A stretch of 64,000 bases of DNA from Mixophyes australis (taxonomy: Eukaryota; Chordata; Amphibia; Anura; Limnodynastidae), in contig JAVHZZ010000012.1 in the NCBI GenBank assembly GCA_036250195.1, positions 93,479,455-93,543,454 of the forward strand. Reading direction: 5' to 3'. The translations under genes were made by a program, and so were the position numbers. The notes under the pieces were generated by a model, which searched no databases, was not told the DNA's origin, and was given only the letters and a program-made list of their open reading frames with translations. Below, piece after piece: positions 1 through 12,000 of this stretch. The first letter of the stretch is position 1, and the number at the start of each line of letters is the position of its first letter.

Positions 1-82
1 GGCTGAGGATCCCTAGTTGGGTCCAGGGTCATCCTATTGTATATACAGCTCGCGTTACAGTCAGCGTTCCGGAAATTGTCCG
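1..82 (-). other. efna1: start of efna1 3' UTR
   Basis: These bases follow the efna1 stop codon on the minus strand and run off the left end of the window. No AATAAA signal is seen in them, so the transcript end lies outside. Confidence 0.6.
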
Positions 83-204
83 TTAGAGTCCGAGGCTGAG
101 GAGTAACGGCAGCAAGAGTCCGAAGAGAGTGAGCGAGACGGATCTGCTCGCAGAGTTTTGGGCGAAGCTCCTTAGGACCTCAGGAACTGGCGCTTCGGGT
201 TGAT
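83..204 (-). CDS. efna1: efna1 exon 5 (GPI signal, stop codon)
   Basis: 122 bp from a CTCTCTAG acceptor to a TAA stop (complement of 83-85). It encodes an acidic/proline start (DQPEAPVPEVLRSF), a small-residue segment (NSAS), and a hydrophobic tail (LTLFGLLLPLLLSLGL) typical of a cleaved GPI-anchor signal. The coding length equals that of the efna3 last exon. Confidence 0.92.
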
Positions 205-3200
205 CTAGAGAGAGAAAAGATATTATATGAGACCCCTCCGCAGTTAGAGCAGAAACCCCCCATCTTTAGGCCACGTGACACTTTACACTAATTCCCTCTA
301 CAACGGGAGTGGACGGATTGAAGCATCTGGTCCTGATTTCAGGAGATTAAGGAGGATGGGCGGGTGATCTGCTACAGGTCTCTCCGGACCAGTATATACA
401 AAGCTGGCCCAGAGCCTCACGCGTTGCTCTGTATCTGATTACAAGCAGGAGAGGCCGATAGGGGGCTTACCTGAGAGGACTCTGGCTCTCGGCGTATGGA
501 CATTGGTAGCCGGCTGCTGAGCTGTGGAAACAGAAGAAAGTACGTGAGTGGGGGGTGCAGCCGTTATATGGAGAACCCCTCAACCCTCCCCCAAAGCACG
601 TTCTACTCTCTGGCCGGCACTAGTGCTCACCCTCTGCCAGCCATGTGATATACGTCACAGTGATCAGTAAATAAGAGGTTACACAAACTCCTGGCTACTT
701 ACTGGCTTTCCCAGCAACGTGGACTTTTAGTTTCAGACAGGACTCTCCATGATGGTGGATAGGTTTGGCTGTAAGAAGAAGAAACAGATGTTAGGAGACC
801 ACTTATCATAACCACAAAGATCAGAAGATTGAAGTCAGCAGCCACAGAGCAGACAGGAGGAGGGTGACCGCCGTCCCTCAAACAATGCTTAGGACAGAAG
901 ACAATATCCCGGCAGGAACCACCCCCCTTCTCCTACTTCCCGAAGATGTTTTTGGGAATGGTTAAGAGTTTGTTGTGCAGGAGACTATTCATTGTGCTGA
1001 TTCCTACGTAGATGACTGTAGGTCTGATGAAGGCCTCTCGATTCCCTAATCTGACAGGACACACCTAGATCGCTTGTAGAGACAGGCTCTTCCGCGGCCC
1101 GGTGCGTCCTGCCCATGCATGTGCCGTGTTCTTGCCAGCAGAGACTCGTCGCTGGGAGTAATGTGTCTCTAACAAAGGAAAGGGGATTACAGGCAGTATC
1201 CCCCATAACACAGCTGTGTATCGTCACAAACATCAGCTCTAGTTGTCTCCGTGTGAGGGAGAAGAAATCTTATACACTCCCAACACCAATCCCAGTCTCT
1301 GCTCTTGTTCCCATGAGCTTACAATCTACTGATAAATCCAGAGACTTGGACCCTTCGGCTTGAGTCACGTGTAATATACAGTCATTATAAAATCTCTAAG
1401 TGTTGCAGCTCAGTCTATGGCCATAAACTACATGTAATGACCTTTATCTCACCAGTCCCCGAGCTACTTACAGATATAGTAGTAGCTGTGTCCTTCTTTG
1501 AACTCCTTGCCCAAGCTGAAGGCAGAAAACTTCTGAAACTTCTCCCTGAACCTCTCGGGTCCGTTAGGGGCGAAGGGATTGTTACACTCCCAGCGGACCT
1601 GGTTCTTGGAGTGTGGCTTGCAGGTTTCGTACGCTTCGAAATCTACCAAGAACAAGGTGTATCTTTCCACCGTGTCCCCCGAAAGGCTGTCGTCTTCGTA
1701 ATGCGGGCACACAATGTCCAGATAGTCGTTGAGTCGGACTTCAATGGTGTAATCATCCCAGAGGAAGCTGCAGAGAGAGGACAACAAGAGGTGTTAGGTG
1801 GTTCCTTGTCTTGGTGGTGGGATCAACAAGTTGGGTACTACAGAGGACACTTACAGGAGAAATAACACTTCTCTATTAACCACTTCATGTTAATGCGTGA
1901 ATCAATTATTCCTGATTACACCTCTACCCTGAGGGACCTTGCCATTTGGTGAATCTTTGAGACCTAATTACCCCAAGAAACAAGCCAGGGGCTGTGAATA
2001 TTGTCTCATGCAGCGTGTGATGGGCTCTGTGACGTACATGGGTGTGATATGTTGACAAACACAAGTTCTCGTACGTTTCATTACCCAGAGCCAGGCTGCT
2101 GTGACCCCGGGTGATGAAAGCGTTACTGTGTAAGGGTGAGTCATATGTGTCCTCCAGGTGTGAGCCCCACAGACAGGATACTGAAACCATGCATGTAATA
2201 GACATGACAGCAGCACATGTAGTACACGTATGCACAGCACTGCAGGCCAGGCACTGGTTAATAATGTTTCTATCCCATGTTGTGTCAGGTGGGAGTATGT
2301 TGGCCTCACCCTGTATCTTGCACAATGTACACAGCATGCCAGGAATCTATCACACTCATACTTTTGTCTGGGGGAGACACTGTTTCCCCTCCTACTAAGC
2401 CTCTTCCCGAAAACGCTGCACAATGACCACGATTGCATTACATGGAACGGATCCTTAAGTTAATTATTATTACATTAGATCACAAGCTCTTCAGGTCACA
2501 GACTCCCTTATTTCTATTTTACCACTAGATTTAGGACAGGATCTTTGAGCAGAAGACTGAAAGCTCCTTGGGTCTGTACGCTCTTACGGACGGTATTTCA
2601 TTATAACACCAATTTATAAAGTCATGATCATATAAAGTAATGGATTTTAGGATCAAGCGAGTGGGTCACTATTTGTAAGGATCTGTCAGGAACCTGTCAC
2701 ACCAAGCGGGCACTACCAGTGGCACACTAGTACCAGTCCAATACTCACTCCAGTACACAGAGAATTCTCTTGTTGTTATTCTTCTAATATGAGCCGCTGG
2801 TTCCTGTCAGCCCCGGGTGTAAAACATCACGTCCTCATTAACCTGAGCCCCCCACAGCCAGACAGCGTGTCTCCACCCCATGCTGCTACAGTCATTAGGT
2901 CACAGAGAAATGTAACACGAGGGCCACATAAACACCAAGGCCAGTAAATCTCCTCTTACACCGTGAAATCTACTCCCGGGAGAGAGTCCGGCCGTGTTCC
3001 GGCACCTCGCTATTCGGGGGGTACACGCCTCTGCCTCATGCAGCACGCACAATGCCCTGGAAGTAATTAACGTGGCCGCCAGGAGACTGCGTTTGGCGTG
3101 GCCATTCAGGACCACCATTTTTATGTTAATTCCTTCTCCTTGAAAAGCCTGTTCACCGACACACACATACAGCTTCTGCTATTCACAATGACCCGGCAGG

Positions 3201-6200
3201 GAGTGATTCCTTTTATCGCAATAGTGTGACTGTTACTTTTTTGTGCTATGAGGGCCATACAGAAACTCTCCATAATTGGTGCCGCCAGCTAGGCTGGGAG
3301 ACAGTATGTTCTGAGGAAGTACAACAGATTTGTCTCCAGTCCCTGTTCTGGGTCTCAGGCCCTGACGGAGGCCTACAGAACCGCCCCATCTCTGGGTCCT
3401 CCGCTGAGGCCTAGTGTTACCGTCTTTTGGAGCTGGGCCACAGGAGGAGAGGGGTGTGCGTGCGGGACGTAACCCTGGCGCAGTTAGGGCTGACTGTGGT
3501 GTGAGTTTAGGCTGCTCTCCCAGATCTGTGTTTGCTTTTACCCGAGAGCTGCACTATGGCAGCTACTCCCTGTTTACAGGCCAGGGTATTGTCTCCAGAC
3601 GTGGGGAGGGCCAGGCATGAAGAGCGGCCTTTGTTCTGCAAATTCATTTCATCCTAATGAGGACCTGATAAAAAGCACAAGTGCTACTTGATAATGTAGA
3701 AAGTACTCAGGCCAAACAACACCTCCACTTGTGTTATCTTTGGCGTGTTATCCAACAGCTCCACAGCATTGCACAATGTACACACAACAGCCAGAGCCAA
3801 GATCCTCTTGTGTGTGTGTGTACGTTGGCCCTTAGTGGCATCCATTGGAGGCTGGAGACCGGCCTACGAATTCCCACACAATCCTGTGCTGTATGGTATC
3901 ACCTGTAGACAGTCTGTACACTGCACGCCCCTCTCCTCTCCACACTTCCCCGGTGCCTCGTGCCTCTCGTCTGTATTTACAATTTGGGACAGGTCTGCGC
4001 AGCCGAGGGACTACATTCCTGGCCGAGCTGCTAGAAAATGAAACTGGAAAAACCACTTTTACACTGTAGCTGCATCCAATAACCTGATCTTATCGAGCAC
4101 CTGAGAGAAGTTCCCCCCTGGGCCCAGAGCTGACACTCTACTCCTCCTCAGAGACTGTCACTCTGCGCCTCCTCACTGCCATAAAACCGCACAGGACTTA
4201 GTTCTGTGTTTGTGAAGGATTAACAGTCCCAACTAACCATATTTTCTGTTAAAAGAATAAATCCATCACGGCTCACACAGAGTAGAAACCAGAACTAAAT
4301 AGATTGCAAGCTCCTGGGAGTAGACATCATTGGTCTTGGCAGGCCTACCTATAGATCAGCTGACTGTATGTTTCTATATGTGCTTATTACATGTAGCAGC
4401 ACAATAACAAGTGCAGGAATGTTACACGGCTGAGGGCTGCACGTTGCTATAAACTGGAGTAAATCAGGGTGTAGACAGAGCTCTCCAGAACTGGCCCTGA
4501 GCCCGGGAATGGGGAGAGAGGGGGCTGGTTCTGCTCTGAGGAAGGAAAGGACGGAGGGGGGAGGTTTTCCTGATCAGCCTTCCTAAAGGAAACAACACGC
4601 AAAGTTCCCAGATACTATACTAATATTATGCTGCTAAACATGCAGAATTACTACACTGAACACCCCATTACTATGGAGTAATACTATGCTACATACAGTG
4701 ATGGCCACACTGAGCTGACTGATCATACAGGGTACAGATAATACCCAGCGCTGGTCAGGAGATGGGTGATCGGTGTAGATTGCAGCCATACTGAGCTGAC
4801 TGATCATTCAGGGTACAGATAATACCCAGCGCTGGGCAGGAGATGGGCGTTAGGTGTAGATTGCAGCCATACTGAGCTGACTGATCATACTGGGTACAGA
4901 TAATACCCTGCGCTGGGCAGGAGATGGGTGATAGGTGTAGATTGCAGCCTTACTGATCATACAGGGTACAGATAATACCCAGCGCTGGGCAGGAGATGGG
5001 TGATAGGTGTAGATTGCGGCCATACTGAGCTCACTGATCATACAGGGTACAGAGAATACCCAGCGCTGGGCAGGAGATGGGTGATAGGTGTAGATTGCAG
5101 CCATACTGAGCTGACTGATTATACAGGGTACAGATAATACCCTGCGCTGGGCGGGAGATGGGTGATAGGTGTAGATTGCGGCCATACTGAGCTCACTGAT
5201 CATACAGGGTACAGATAATACCCTGCGCTGGGCAGGAGATGGGTGATAGGTGTAGATTGCAGCCATACTGAGCTGACTGATCATACAGGGTACAGATAAT
5301 ACCCAGCGCTGGGCGGGTGATAGGTGTAGACTGCGGCCATACTGAGCTGACTGATGACACTGGGTCCAGATAATACCCAGCGCTGGGCAGGAGATGGGTG
5401 ATAGGTGTAGATTGCAGCCATACTGAGCTCACTGATCATACAGGGTACAGATAATACCCTGCGCTGGGCGGGTGATAGGTGTAGACTGCGGCCATACTGA
5501 GCTGACTGATGACACTGGGTACAGATAATACCCAGCGCTGGCAGGAGATGGGTGATAGGTGTAGACTGTTTGGGGCTGGGCGTGAGTGTTGTGCGGAGCT
5601 GCTTAACAAGTCATCACAGGCAGTGATATAGGACAACGTGGGTCAGCCTGGTTACTCTTGTCTGCCCCCCCTGTGGTGAGTCCATTATTGAAGCCACAGC
5701 TGGCTGCCCAGCAAAGCTTTCCCCAAACAAACACACTGGACAATCCCCCATCCCCCTCCCCCGGCTCCTCTCCCCCTCCCCCAGCCTGCCTGTTTGCTGT
5801 ACACCCCCTACCCACTAACCTTCAGAAGTTTAACTCTGAGATAACAAGACCCCCCCCCCCATAGACCCAGCTCGGCCTGACACAGTAATCCCACATTATC
5901 CCCAACAGGTTGGATCACAGAACATGACGGACCCTATAGTAATGTCATCCAAATGTATCTAGTATATAACACTACACAGACTCTGCAGATGTCATGATAT
6001 ATAGATATATATATACCCACAGACCCAGATGATACATTGTATACACTCAAACCTCTGTACACCATATATACATTGTACACACTACAGAACAGCTATACAT
6101 TGTACAGAGGACCTATAGATTATAGGACACACTATCCAACACACACAGTACAGACATTAGTATGTGGCTGGGAACATGTTACAGTGACGGGAGTGGAGAT

Positions 6201-8903
6201 TTCCCAGCACCTGGTAAAATTGAGCAATCATGAGTCAGCCCCGTGGGGAAGGTACAGGGGTGAGAAGAGTAATGTGTGATCCATGTGTCACTGACCTGTG
6301 GTGCTCACACTGCACTGCAGAGCATTGCACTAATACCAGGGGGGCACTGTACACTGCAGAGCATTGCACTAATACCAGGGGGGCACTGTACACTGCAGAA
6401 CATTGCACCAATACCAGCGGGGGCACTGTACACTGCAGAGCATTGCACCAATACCAGGGGGGGCACTGTACACTGCAGAGCATTGCACCAATACCAGGAG
6501 GGCACTGCATAACAAGTACTGCAGAGCATTGCACCAATACCAGGAGGGCACTGTACACAGCATAACAAGTACTGCAGAACATTGCACTAATACCAGGGGG
6601 GCACTGTACACAGCATAACAAGTACTGCAGAACATTGCACTAATACCAGGGGGGCACTGTACACAGCATAACAAGTACTGCAGATCATTGCACTAATACC
6701 AGGAGGACACTGTACACAGCATAACAAGTACTGCAGAACATTGCACTAATACCAGGGGGGCACTGTACACAGCATAACAAGTACTGCAGAACATTGCACT
6801 AATACCAGGGGGGCACTGTACACAGCATAACAAGTACTGCAGAACATTGCACTAATACCAGGGGGGCACTGTACACAGCATAACAAGTACTGCAGAACAT
6901 TGCACTAATACCAGGGGGGCACTGTACACAGCATAACAAGTACTGCAGATCATTGCACTAATACCAGGAGGACACTGTACACAGCATAACAAGTACTGCA
7001 GAACATTGCACTAATACCAGGAGGACACTGTACACAGCATAACAAGTACTGCAGAACATTGCACTAATACCAGGGGGGCACTGTACACAGCATAACAAGT
7101 ACTGCAGAACATTGCACTAATACCAGGGGGGCACTGTACACAGCATAACAAGTACTGCAGAACATTGCACTAATACCAGGGGGGCACTGTACACAGCATA
7201 ACAAGTACTGCAGAACATTGCACTAATACCAGGGGGGCACTGTACACAGCATAACAAGTACTGCAGATCATTGCACTAATACCAGGAGGACACTGTACAC
7301 AGCATAACAAGTACTGCAGAACATTGCACTAATACCAGGGGGGCACTGTACACAGCATAACAAGTACTGCAGAACATTGCACTAATACCAGGGGGGCACT
7401 GTACACAGCATAACAAGTACTGCAGATCATTGCACTAATACCTGGAGGGCACTGTACACAGCATAACAAGTACTGCAGATCATTGCACTAATACCAGGAG
7501 GACACTGTACACAGCATAACAAGTACTGCAGAACATTGCACTAATACCAGGGGGGCACTGTACACAGCATAACAAGTACTGCAGAACATTGCACTAATAC
7601 CTAGAGGACACTGTACACAGCATAACAAGTACTGCAGAACATTGCACTAATACCTGGAGGGCACTGTACACAGCATAACAAGTACTGCAGATCATTGCAC
7701 TAATACCTAGAGGACACTGTACACAGTATAACAAGTACTGCAGAACATTGCACTAATACCAGGGGGGCACTGTACACAGCATAACAAGTACTGCAGAACA
7801 TTGCACTAATACCTGGAGGGCACTGTACACAGCATAACAAGTACTGCAGATCATTGCACTAATACCTAGAGGACACTGTACACAGTATAACAAGTACTGC
7901 AGATCATTGCACCAATACCTAGAGGACACTGTACACAGCATAACAAGTACTGCAGATCATTGCACTAATACCTGGAGGGCACTGTACACAGCATAACAAG
8001 TACTGCAGATCATTGCACTAATACCAGGGGGGCACTGTACACAGCATAACAAGTACTGCAGATCATTGCACTAATACCTAGAGGACACTGTACACAGCAT
8101 AACAAGTACTGCAGATCATTGCACTAATACCAGGGGGGCACTGTACACAGCATAACAAGTACTGCAGATCATTGCACTAATACCAGGGGGGGCACTGTAC
8201 ACAGCATAACAAGTACTGCAGATCATTGCACTAATACCAGGGGGGCACTGTACACAGCATAACAAGTACTGCAGATCATTGCACTAATACCTAGAGGACA
8301 CTGTACACAGCATAACAAGTACTGCAGAACATTGCACTAATACCAGGGGGGCACTGTACACAGCATAACAAGTACTGCAGATCATTGCACTAATACCTAG
8401 AGGACACTGTACACAGCAGAACAAGTACTGCAGAACATTGCACTAATACCAGGGGGGCACTGTACACAGCATAACAAGTACTGCAGATCATTGATTGCAC
8501 TGATCCCAGAAAGACACTGCACACAGCAGAGCATTATACTGATACATGTATAACAAGTACTGCAGAGCATTGCACGAACACCAGCATAAGAAGTACTGCA
8601 GATCATTGCACTGATAGATGTATAAGAAGTACTGCAGATCATTGCACAGATCCCAGGAGGGCACAGCACACAGCAGATCATTGCACCAATCCCAGCAGGA
8701 CACTGCACACAGCAGAGCATTGCACTGATACATGTATAAGAAGTACTGCAGAGCATTGCACAGATCCCAGGAGGGCACAGCAGAGCATTGCACCGTGGCT
8801 CTCACCCCTTGTTGGAGCTGTTCCAGTGCACAGTGTGGGTCTCCGCAGACACTGCCCAGACAGACAGCAGTAGCAGCAGCCAGCAGCCTCCGCTCACCTC
8901 CAT
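83..8903 (-). CDS. efna1: ephrin-A1, complete coding sequence in five exons
   Basis: Join on the minus strand of 8903-8806, 1767-1472, 768-703, 521-471 and 204-83: 633 bp, 210 aa (human EFNA1 is 205 aa). The product is a GPI-anchored ligand for EphA receptors that signals by cell contact. Residues 1-20 form a signal peptide ending VSA; an N-glycosylation site (NSS) follows at residue 28. The ephrin receptor-binding domain runs to about residue 150, with four conserved cysteines (CPHYED, YETC, WECNN, ESCLKL) and the receptor-binding loop region near FQKFSAFSLGKEF. The C-terminus is a leucine-rich GPI signal; the attachment residue is probably near N187/S188. All introns are GT-AG and every phase joins cleanly. 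EFNA1 rather than another A-type ephrin is chosen from GKEFKEGHSYYYIS-KPIH, the C-terminal tail and the position downstream of efna3. Intron 1 (7 kb) is mostly tandem repeat. Confidence 0.95.
471..521 (-). CDS. efna1: efna1 exon 4 (juxtamembrane stalk)
   Basis: 51 bp between a TTTCCACAG acceptor and a GTAAGC donor. It encodes a poorly conserved stalk (TQQPATNVHTPRARVLS). Phase 1 at both ends makes it frame-neutral if skipped. The call rests on splice sites, phase and its place between exons 3 and 5 rather than on sequence identity. Confidence 0.85.
703..768 (-). CDS. efna1: efna1 exon 3
   Basis: 66 bp, the usual size of ephrin-A exon 3 and equal to efna3 exon 3 in this window. It encodes KPIHHHGESCLKLKVHVAGK plus alanine, including the fourth conserved cysteine and the last beta-strand of the domain. 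The acceptor is TTCTTACAG and the donor GTAAGT. In mammals this exon can be skipped to shorten the stalk; its 66-bp length keeps frame here too. Confidence 0.95.
769..1471 (-). other. efna1: efna1 intron 2, no repeats recognised
   Basis: 703 bp bounded by a GTAAGT donor and a CAG acceptor. A degenerate phrase resembling the frog repeat 'gagcttacaatcta' occurs near 1317-1330. Nothing else is recognised. Introns 3 (522-702) and 4 (205-470) are short and featureless. Confidence 0.7.
1472..1767 (-). CDS. efna1: efna1 exon 2 (ephrin receptor-binding domain core)
   Basis: 296 bp. A CAG acceptor lies at 1770-1768 after a pyrimidine tract, and a GTAAGT donor at 1471-1466. The translation includes DDYTIEVRLNDYLDIVCPHY, YETC, QVRWECNNPF and EFKEGHSYYYI, the signature of the ephrin-A fold and closest to ephrin-A1. 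The last base joins exon 3 to make serine (YYYIS). Confidence 0.97.
1768..4690 (-). other. efna1: efna1 intron 1, downstream unique part
   Basis: About 2.9 kb of non-repetitive intron. Near 2478-2610 there is a decayed stretch with the 'aca/gcaagctctt' phrase also seen at 33663 and 30825, probably an old interspersed repeat. No coding exon, RNA gene or clear mobile element is recognised; the short open frames here lack domain similarity. Confidence 0.5.
4696..5570. repeat. 81-bp minisatellite in efna1 intron 1
   Basis: About 11 tandem units of roughly 81 bp, each with 'actgagctgactgatcat', 'acagataataccc' and 'gcgctgggcaggagatggg'. Several units near 5315 and 5468 lack the 'caggagatg' segment and one near 4950 is shortened. 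Units differ by a few substitutions (gctgac/gctcac, ccagcg/cctgcg, gcagcc/gcggcc). Confidence 0.93.
5745..5782 (-). other. G-rich tract with G-quadruplex potential on the efna1 sense strand
   Basis: On the plus strand this is five C-runs of five bases, separated by 2, 1, 9 and 1 bases. The minus strand, which is the efna1 pre-mRNA sense, therefore carries five G5 runs. It lies in intron 1 between two minisatellites. Confidence 0.5.
5783..6308 (-). other. efna1 intron 1 spacer between arrays
   Basis: About 0.5 kb with a C-run near 5852 and short AT-dinucleotide and 'tacac/tatacat' stretches at 5995-6110. No gene is seen. Confidence 0.5.
6309..8795. repeat. 39/53-bp minisatellite in efna1 intron 1, ending at the exon 1 donor
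   Basis: The left edge (about 6309-6500) has 39-bp units such as 'gcattgcactaatacc' plus 'gggcactgtacactgcaga'. From about 6505 the unit is 53 bp because 'agcataacaagta' is inserted before 'ctgcag'. About 38 such units reach 8513. They vary at gaacatt/gatcatt, cacta/cacca and cagggggg/caggagga/ctagagga. From 8513 to 8795 the units are degenerate. The last recognisable piece, 'cagagcattgcacc', ends about ten bases from the efna1 exon 1 splice donor. Confidence 0.93.
8806..8903 (-). CDS. efna1: efna1 exon 1 (start codon, signal peptide)
   Basis: 98 bp of coding sequence. ATG is the complement of 8901-8903. It encodes a hydrophobic signal peptide (MEVSGGCWLLLLLSVWAVSA) followed by ETHTVHWNSSNK, matching the start of mature ephrin-A proteins (HTVxWNSSN). 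It ends after two bases of a glycine codon at a GTGAGA donor (8805-8800), and exon 2 supplies the third base. The reading frame upstream of the ATG is open, but no other ATG gives a signal peptide. Confidence 0.93.
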
Positions 8904-9060
8904 CTCTCTCCAGCAGCAGACTCAGTGTTTCTAGTGGGCGGAATGTGACTCCGGCTTTTCTAGGTCTCCCTCCCATAGTAATGAGGGGGTGTGATCTGCC
9001 CCGGGCTCCAGCCTCCGCTATTGTCTCTAACTTGTTTATGGAGTGTGTCTGATTGTTATA
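8904..9060 (-). promoter_or_regulatory. efna1: efna1 5' UTR and proximal promoter (inferred)
   Basis: Only about 157 bp of unique sequence separates the efna1 ATG from the 55-bp array upstream. It is moderately GC-rich. On the minus strand it has AT-rich phrases (CCATAAACAA near 9037 and CTATAACAAT near 9055) that could act as weak TATA-like elements. No transcription start can be fixed from sequence; the 5' UTR may be very short or begin inside the array. Confidence 0.4.
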
Positions 9061-12000
9061 GAGACTGTCTGACGTCCCACCCACTGTTACTACTGGGGTG
9101 ACCTGTAGTATGTGGGGTAATGTCTGATGTCCCACCCAGTGTTATTACTGGGGTGACTTGTAGTATGTGGGGTATTGTCTGATGTCCCACCCAGTGTTAC
9201 TACTGGGGTGACTTGTAGTATGTGGGGTAATGTCTGACGTCCCACCCAGTGTTATTACTGTGGTGACTTGTAGTATGTGGGGTAATGTCTGATGTCCCTC
9301 CTAGTATTATTACTGGGGTGACCTGTAGTATGTGGGGTAATGTCTGCTGTCCCACCAAGTGTTATTACTGGGGTGACCTGTAGTATGTGGGGTAATGTCT
9401 GATGTCCCACCCAATATTATTACTGGGGTGACTTGTAGTATGTGGGGTAATGTCTGACGTCCCACCCAGTGTTATTACTGGGGTGACTTGTAGTATGTGG
9501 GGTAATGTCTGATGTCCCTCCCAGTATTATTACTGGGGTGACTTGTAGTATGTGGGGTAATGTCTGACGTCCCACCCAGTATTATTACTGGGGTGACTTG
9601 TAGTATTAGGGGTAATGTCTGATGTTACCACCTAGTATTACTATTGGGGTGACTTGTAGTATGTGGGGTAATGTCTGATGTCCCACCCAGTATTATTACT
9701 GGGGTGACTTGTAGTATGTGGGGTAATTGTCTGATGTCCCCACCCAGTATTATTACTGGGATGACTTGTAGTATGTGGAGTAATGTCTGATGACCCACCC
9801 ATTATTATTACTGGGGTGACTTGTAGTATTAGGGGTAATGTCTGATGTTACCACCTAGTATTACTATTGGGGTGACTTGTAGTATGTGAGGTAATGTCTG
9901 ATGTCCCACCCAGTATTATTACTGGGGTGACTTGTAGTATGTGGGGTAATGTCTGATGTCCCTCCCAGTATTATTACTGGGGTGACTTGTAGTATTAGGG
10001 GTAATGTCTGATGTCCCACCCAGTATTATTACTGGGGTGACTTGTAGTATGTGGGGTAATGTCTGACGTCCCACCCAGTATTACTACTGGGGTGACTTGT
10101 AGTGTAAGGGGTATTGTCTGATGTCAGCACCCAGTATTATTACTGGGGTGACTTGTAGTATGTGGGGTAATGCCTGATGTCCCACCCAGTATTATTACTG
10201 GGGTGACTTGTAGTATGTGGGGTAATGTCTGATGTCCCTCCCAGTATTATTACTGGGGTGACTTGTAGTATTAGGGGTAATGTCTGATGTCCCACCCAGT
10301 ATTATTACTGGGGTGACTTGTAGTATGTGGGGTAATGTCTGACGTCCCACCCAGTATTACTACTGGGGTGACTTGTAGTATAAGGGGTATTGTCTGATAT
10401 CCCCACCCAGTATTATTACTGGGGTGACTTGTAGTATGTGGGATAATGCCTGATGTCCCACCCAGTGTTACTACTGCTGTGACTTGTAGTATGTGGGGTA
10501 ATGTCTGATGTCCCACCCAGTGTTACTACCGGGGTGACTTGTAGTATGTGGGGTAATGTCTGATGTCCCACCCAGTGTTACTACCAGGGTGACTTGTAGT
10601 ATGTGGGGTAATGTCTGATGTCCCACCCAGTGTTACTACCGGGGTGACTTGTAGTATGTGGGGTAATGTCTGATGTCCCACCCAGTGTTACTACTGGGGT
10701 GACTTGTAGTATGTGGAGTAATGTCTGATGTCCCACCCAGTGTTACTACTGGGGTGACTTGTAGTATGTGGGGTAATGTCTGACGTCCCACCCAGTGTTA
10801 CTACTGGGGTGACTTGTAGTATGTGGGTAATGTCTGATGTCCCACCCAGTATTATTACTGGGGTGACTTGTAGTATGTGGGGTAATGTATGATGTCCCAC
10901 CCAGTATTATTACTGGGGTGACTTGTAGTATGTGGGGTAATGTCTGATGTCCCACCCAGTATTATTAATGGGGTGACTTTTAGTATGTGGGGTATTGTCT
11001 GATGTCCCACCTAGTATTATTACTGGGGTGACTTGTAGTATGTGGGGTAATGTCTGATGTCCCTCCCAGTATTATTACTGGGGTGACTTGTAGTTTGTTG
11101 GGTAATGTCTGACGTCCCACCCAGTGTTACTACTGGGTATGACTTGTAGTATGTGGGTAATGTCTGATGTCCCACCCAGTATTATTACTGGGGTGACTTG
11201 TAGTATGTGGGGTAATGTCTGATGTCCCACCCAGTAATATTACTGGGGTGACTTGTAGTATGTGGGGTAATGTCTGATGTCCTACCCAGTGTTATTACCC
11301 GGGTGACTTGTAGTATGTGGGGTAATGTCTGATGTCCTACCCAGTATTATTACTGGGGTGACTTGTAGTATGTGGGGTAATGTCTGATGTCCTACCCAGT
11401 ATTACTACTGGGGTGACTTGTAGTATGTGGGGTAATGTCTGATGTCCTACCCAGTATTATTACCCGGGTGACTTGTAGTATGTGGGGTAATGTCTGATGT
11501 CCCCACCCAGTATTATTACTGGGTTGACCTGTAGTATGTGGGGTAATGTCTGATGTCCCACCCAGTGTTACTACTGGGGTGACTTGTAGTATGTGGAGTA
11601 ATGTCTGATGTCCCACCCAGTGTTACTACTGGGGTGACTTGTAGTATGTTGGGTAATGTCTAATGTCCCACCCAGTGTTACTACTGGGGTGACTTGTAGT
11701 ATGTTGGGTAATGTCTGACGTCCCACCCAGTGTTACTACTGGGTATGACTTGTAGTATGTGGGTAATGTCTGATGTCCCACCCAGTATTATTACTGGGGT
11801 GACTTGTAGTATGTGGGGTAATGTCTGATGTCCCACCCAGTAATATTACTGGGGTGACTTGTAGTATGTGGGGTAATGTCTGATGTCCTACCCAGTGTTA
11901 TTACCCGGGTGACTTGTAGTATGTGGGGTAATGTCTGATGTCCTACCCAGTATTATTACTGGGGTGACTTGTAGTATGTGGGGTAATGTCTGATGTCCTA

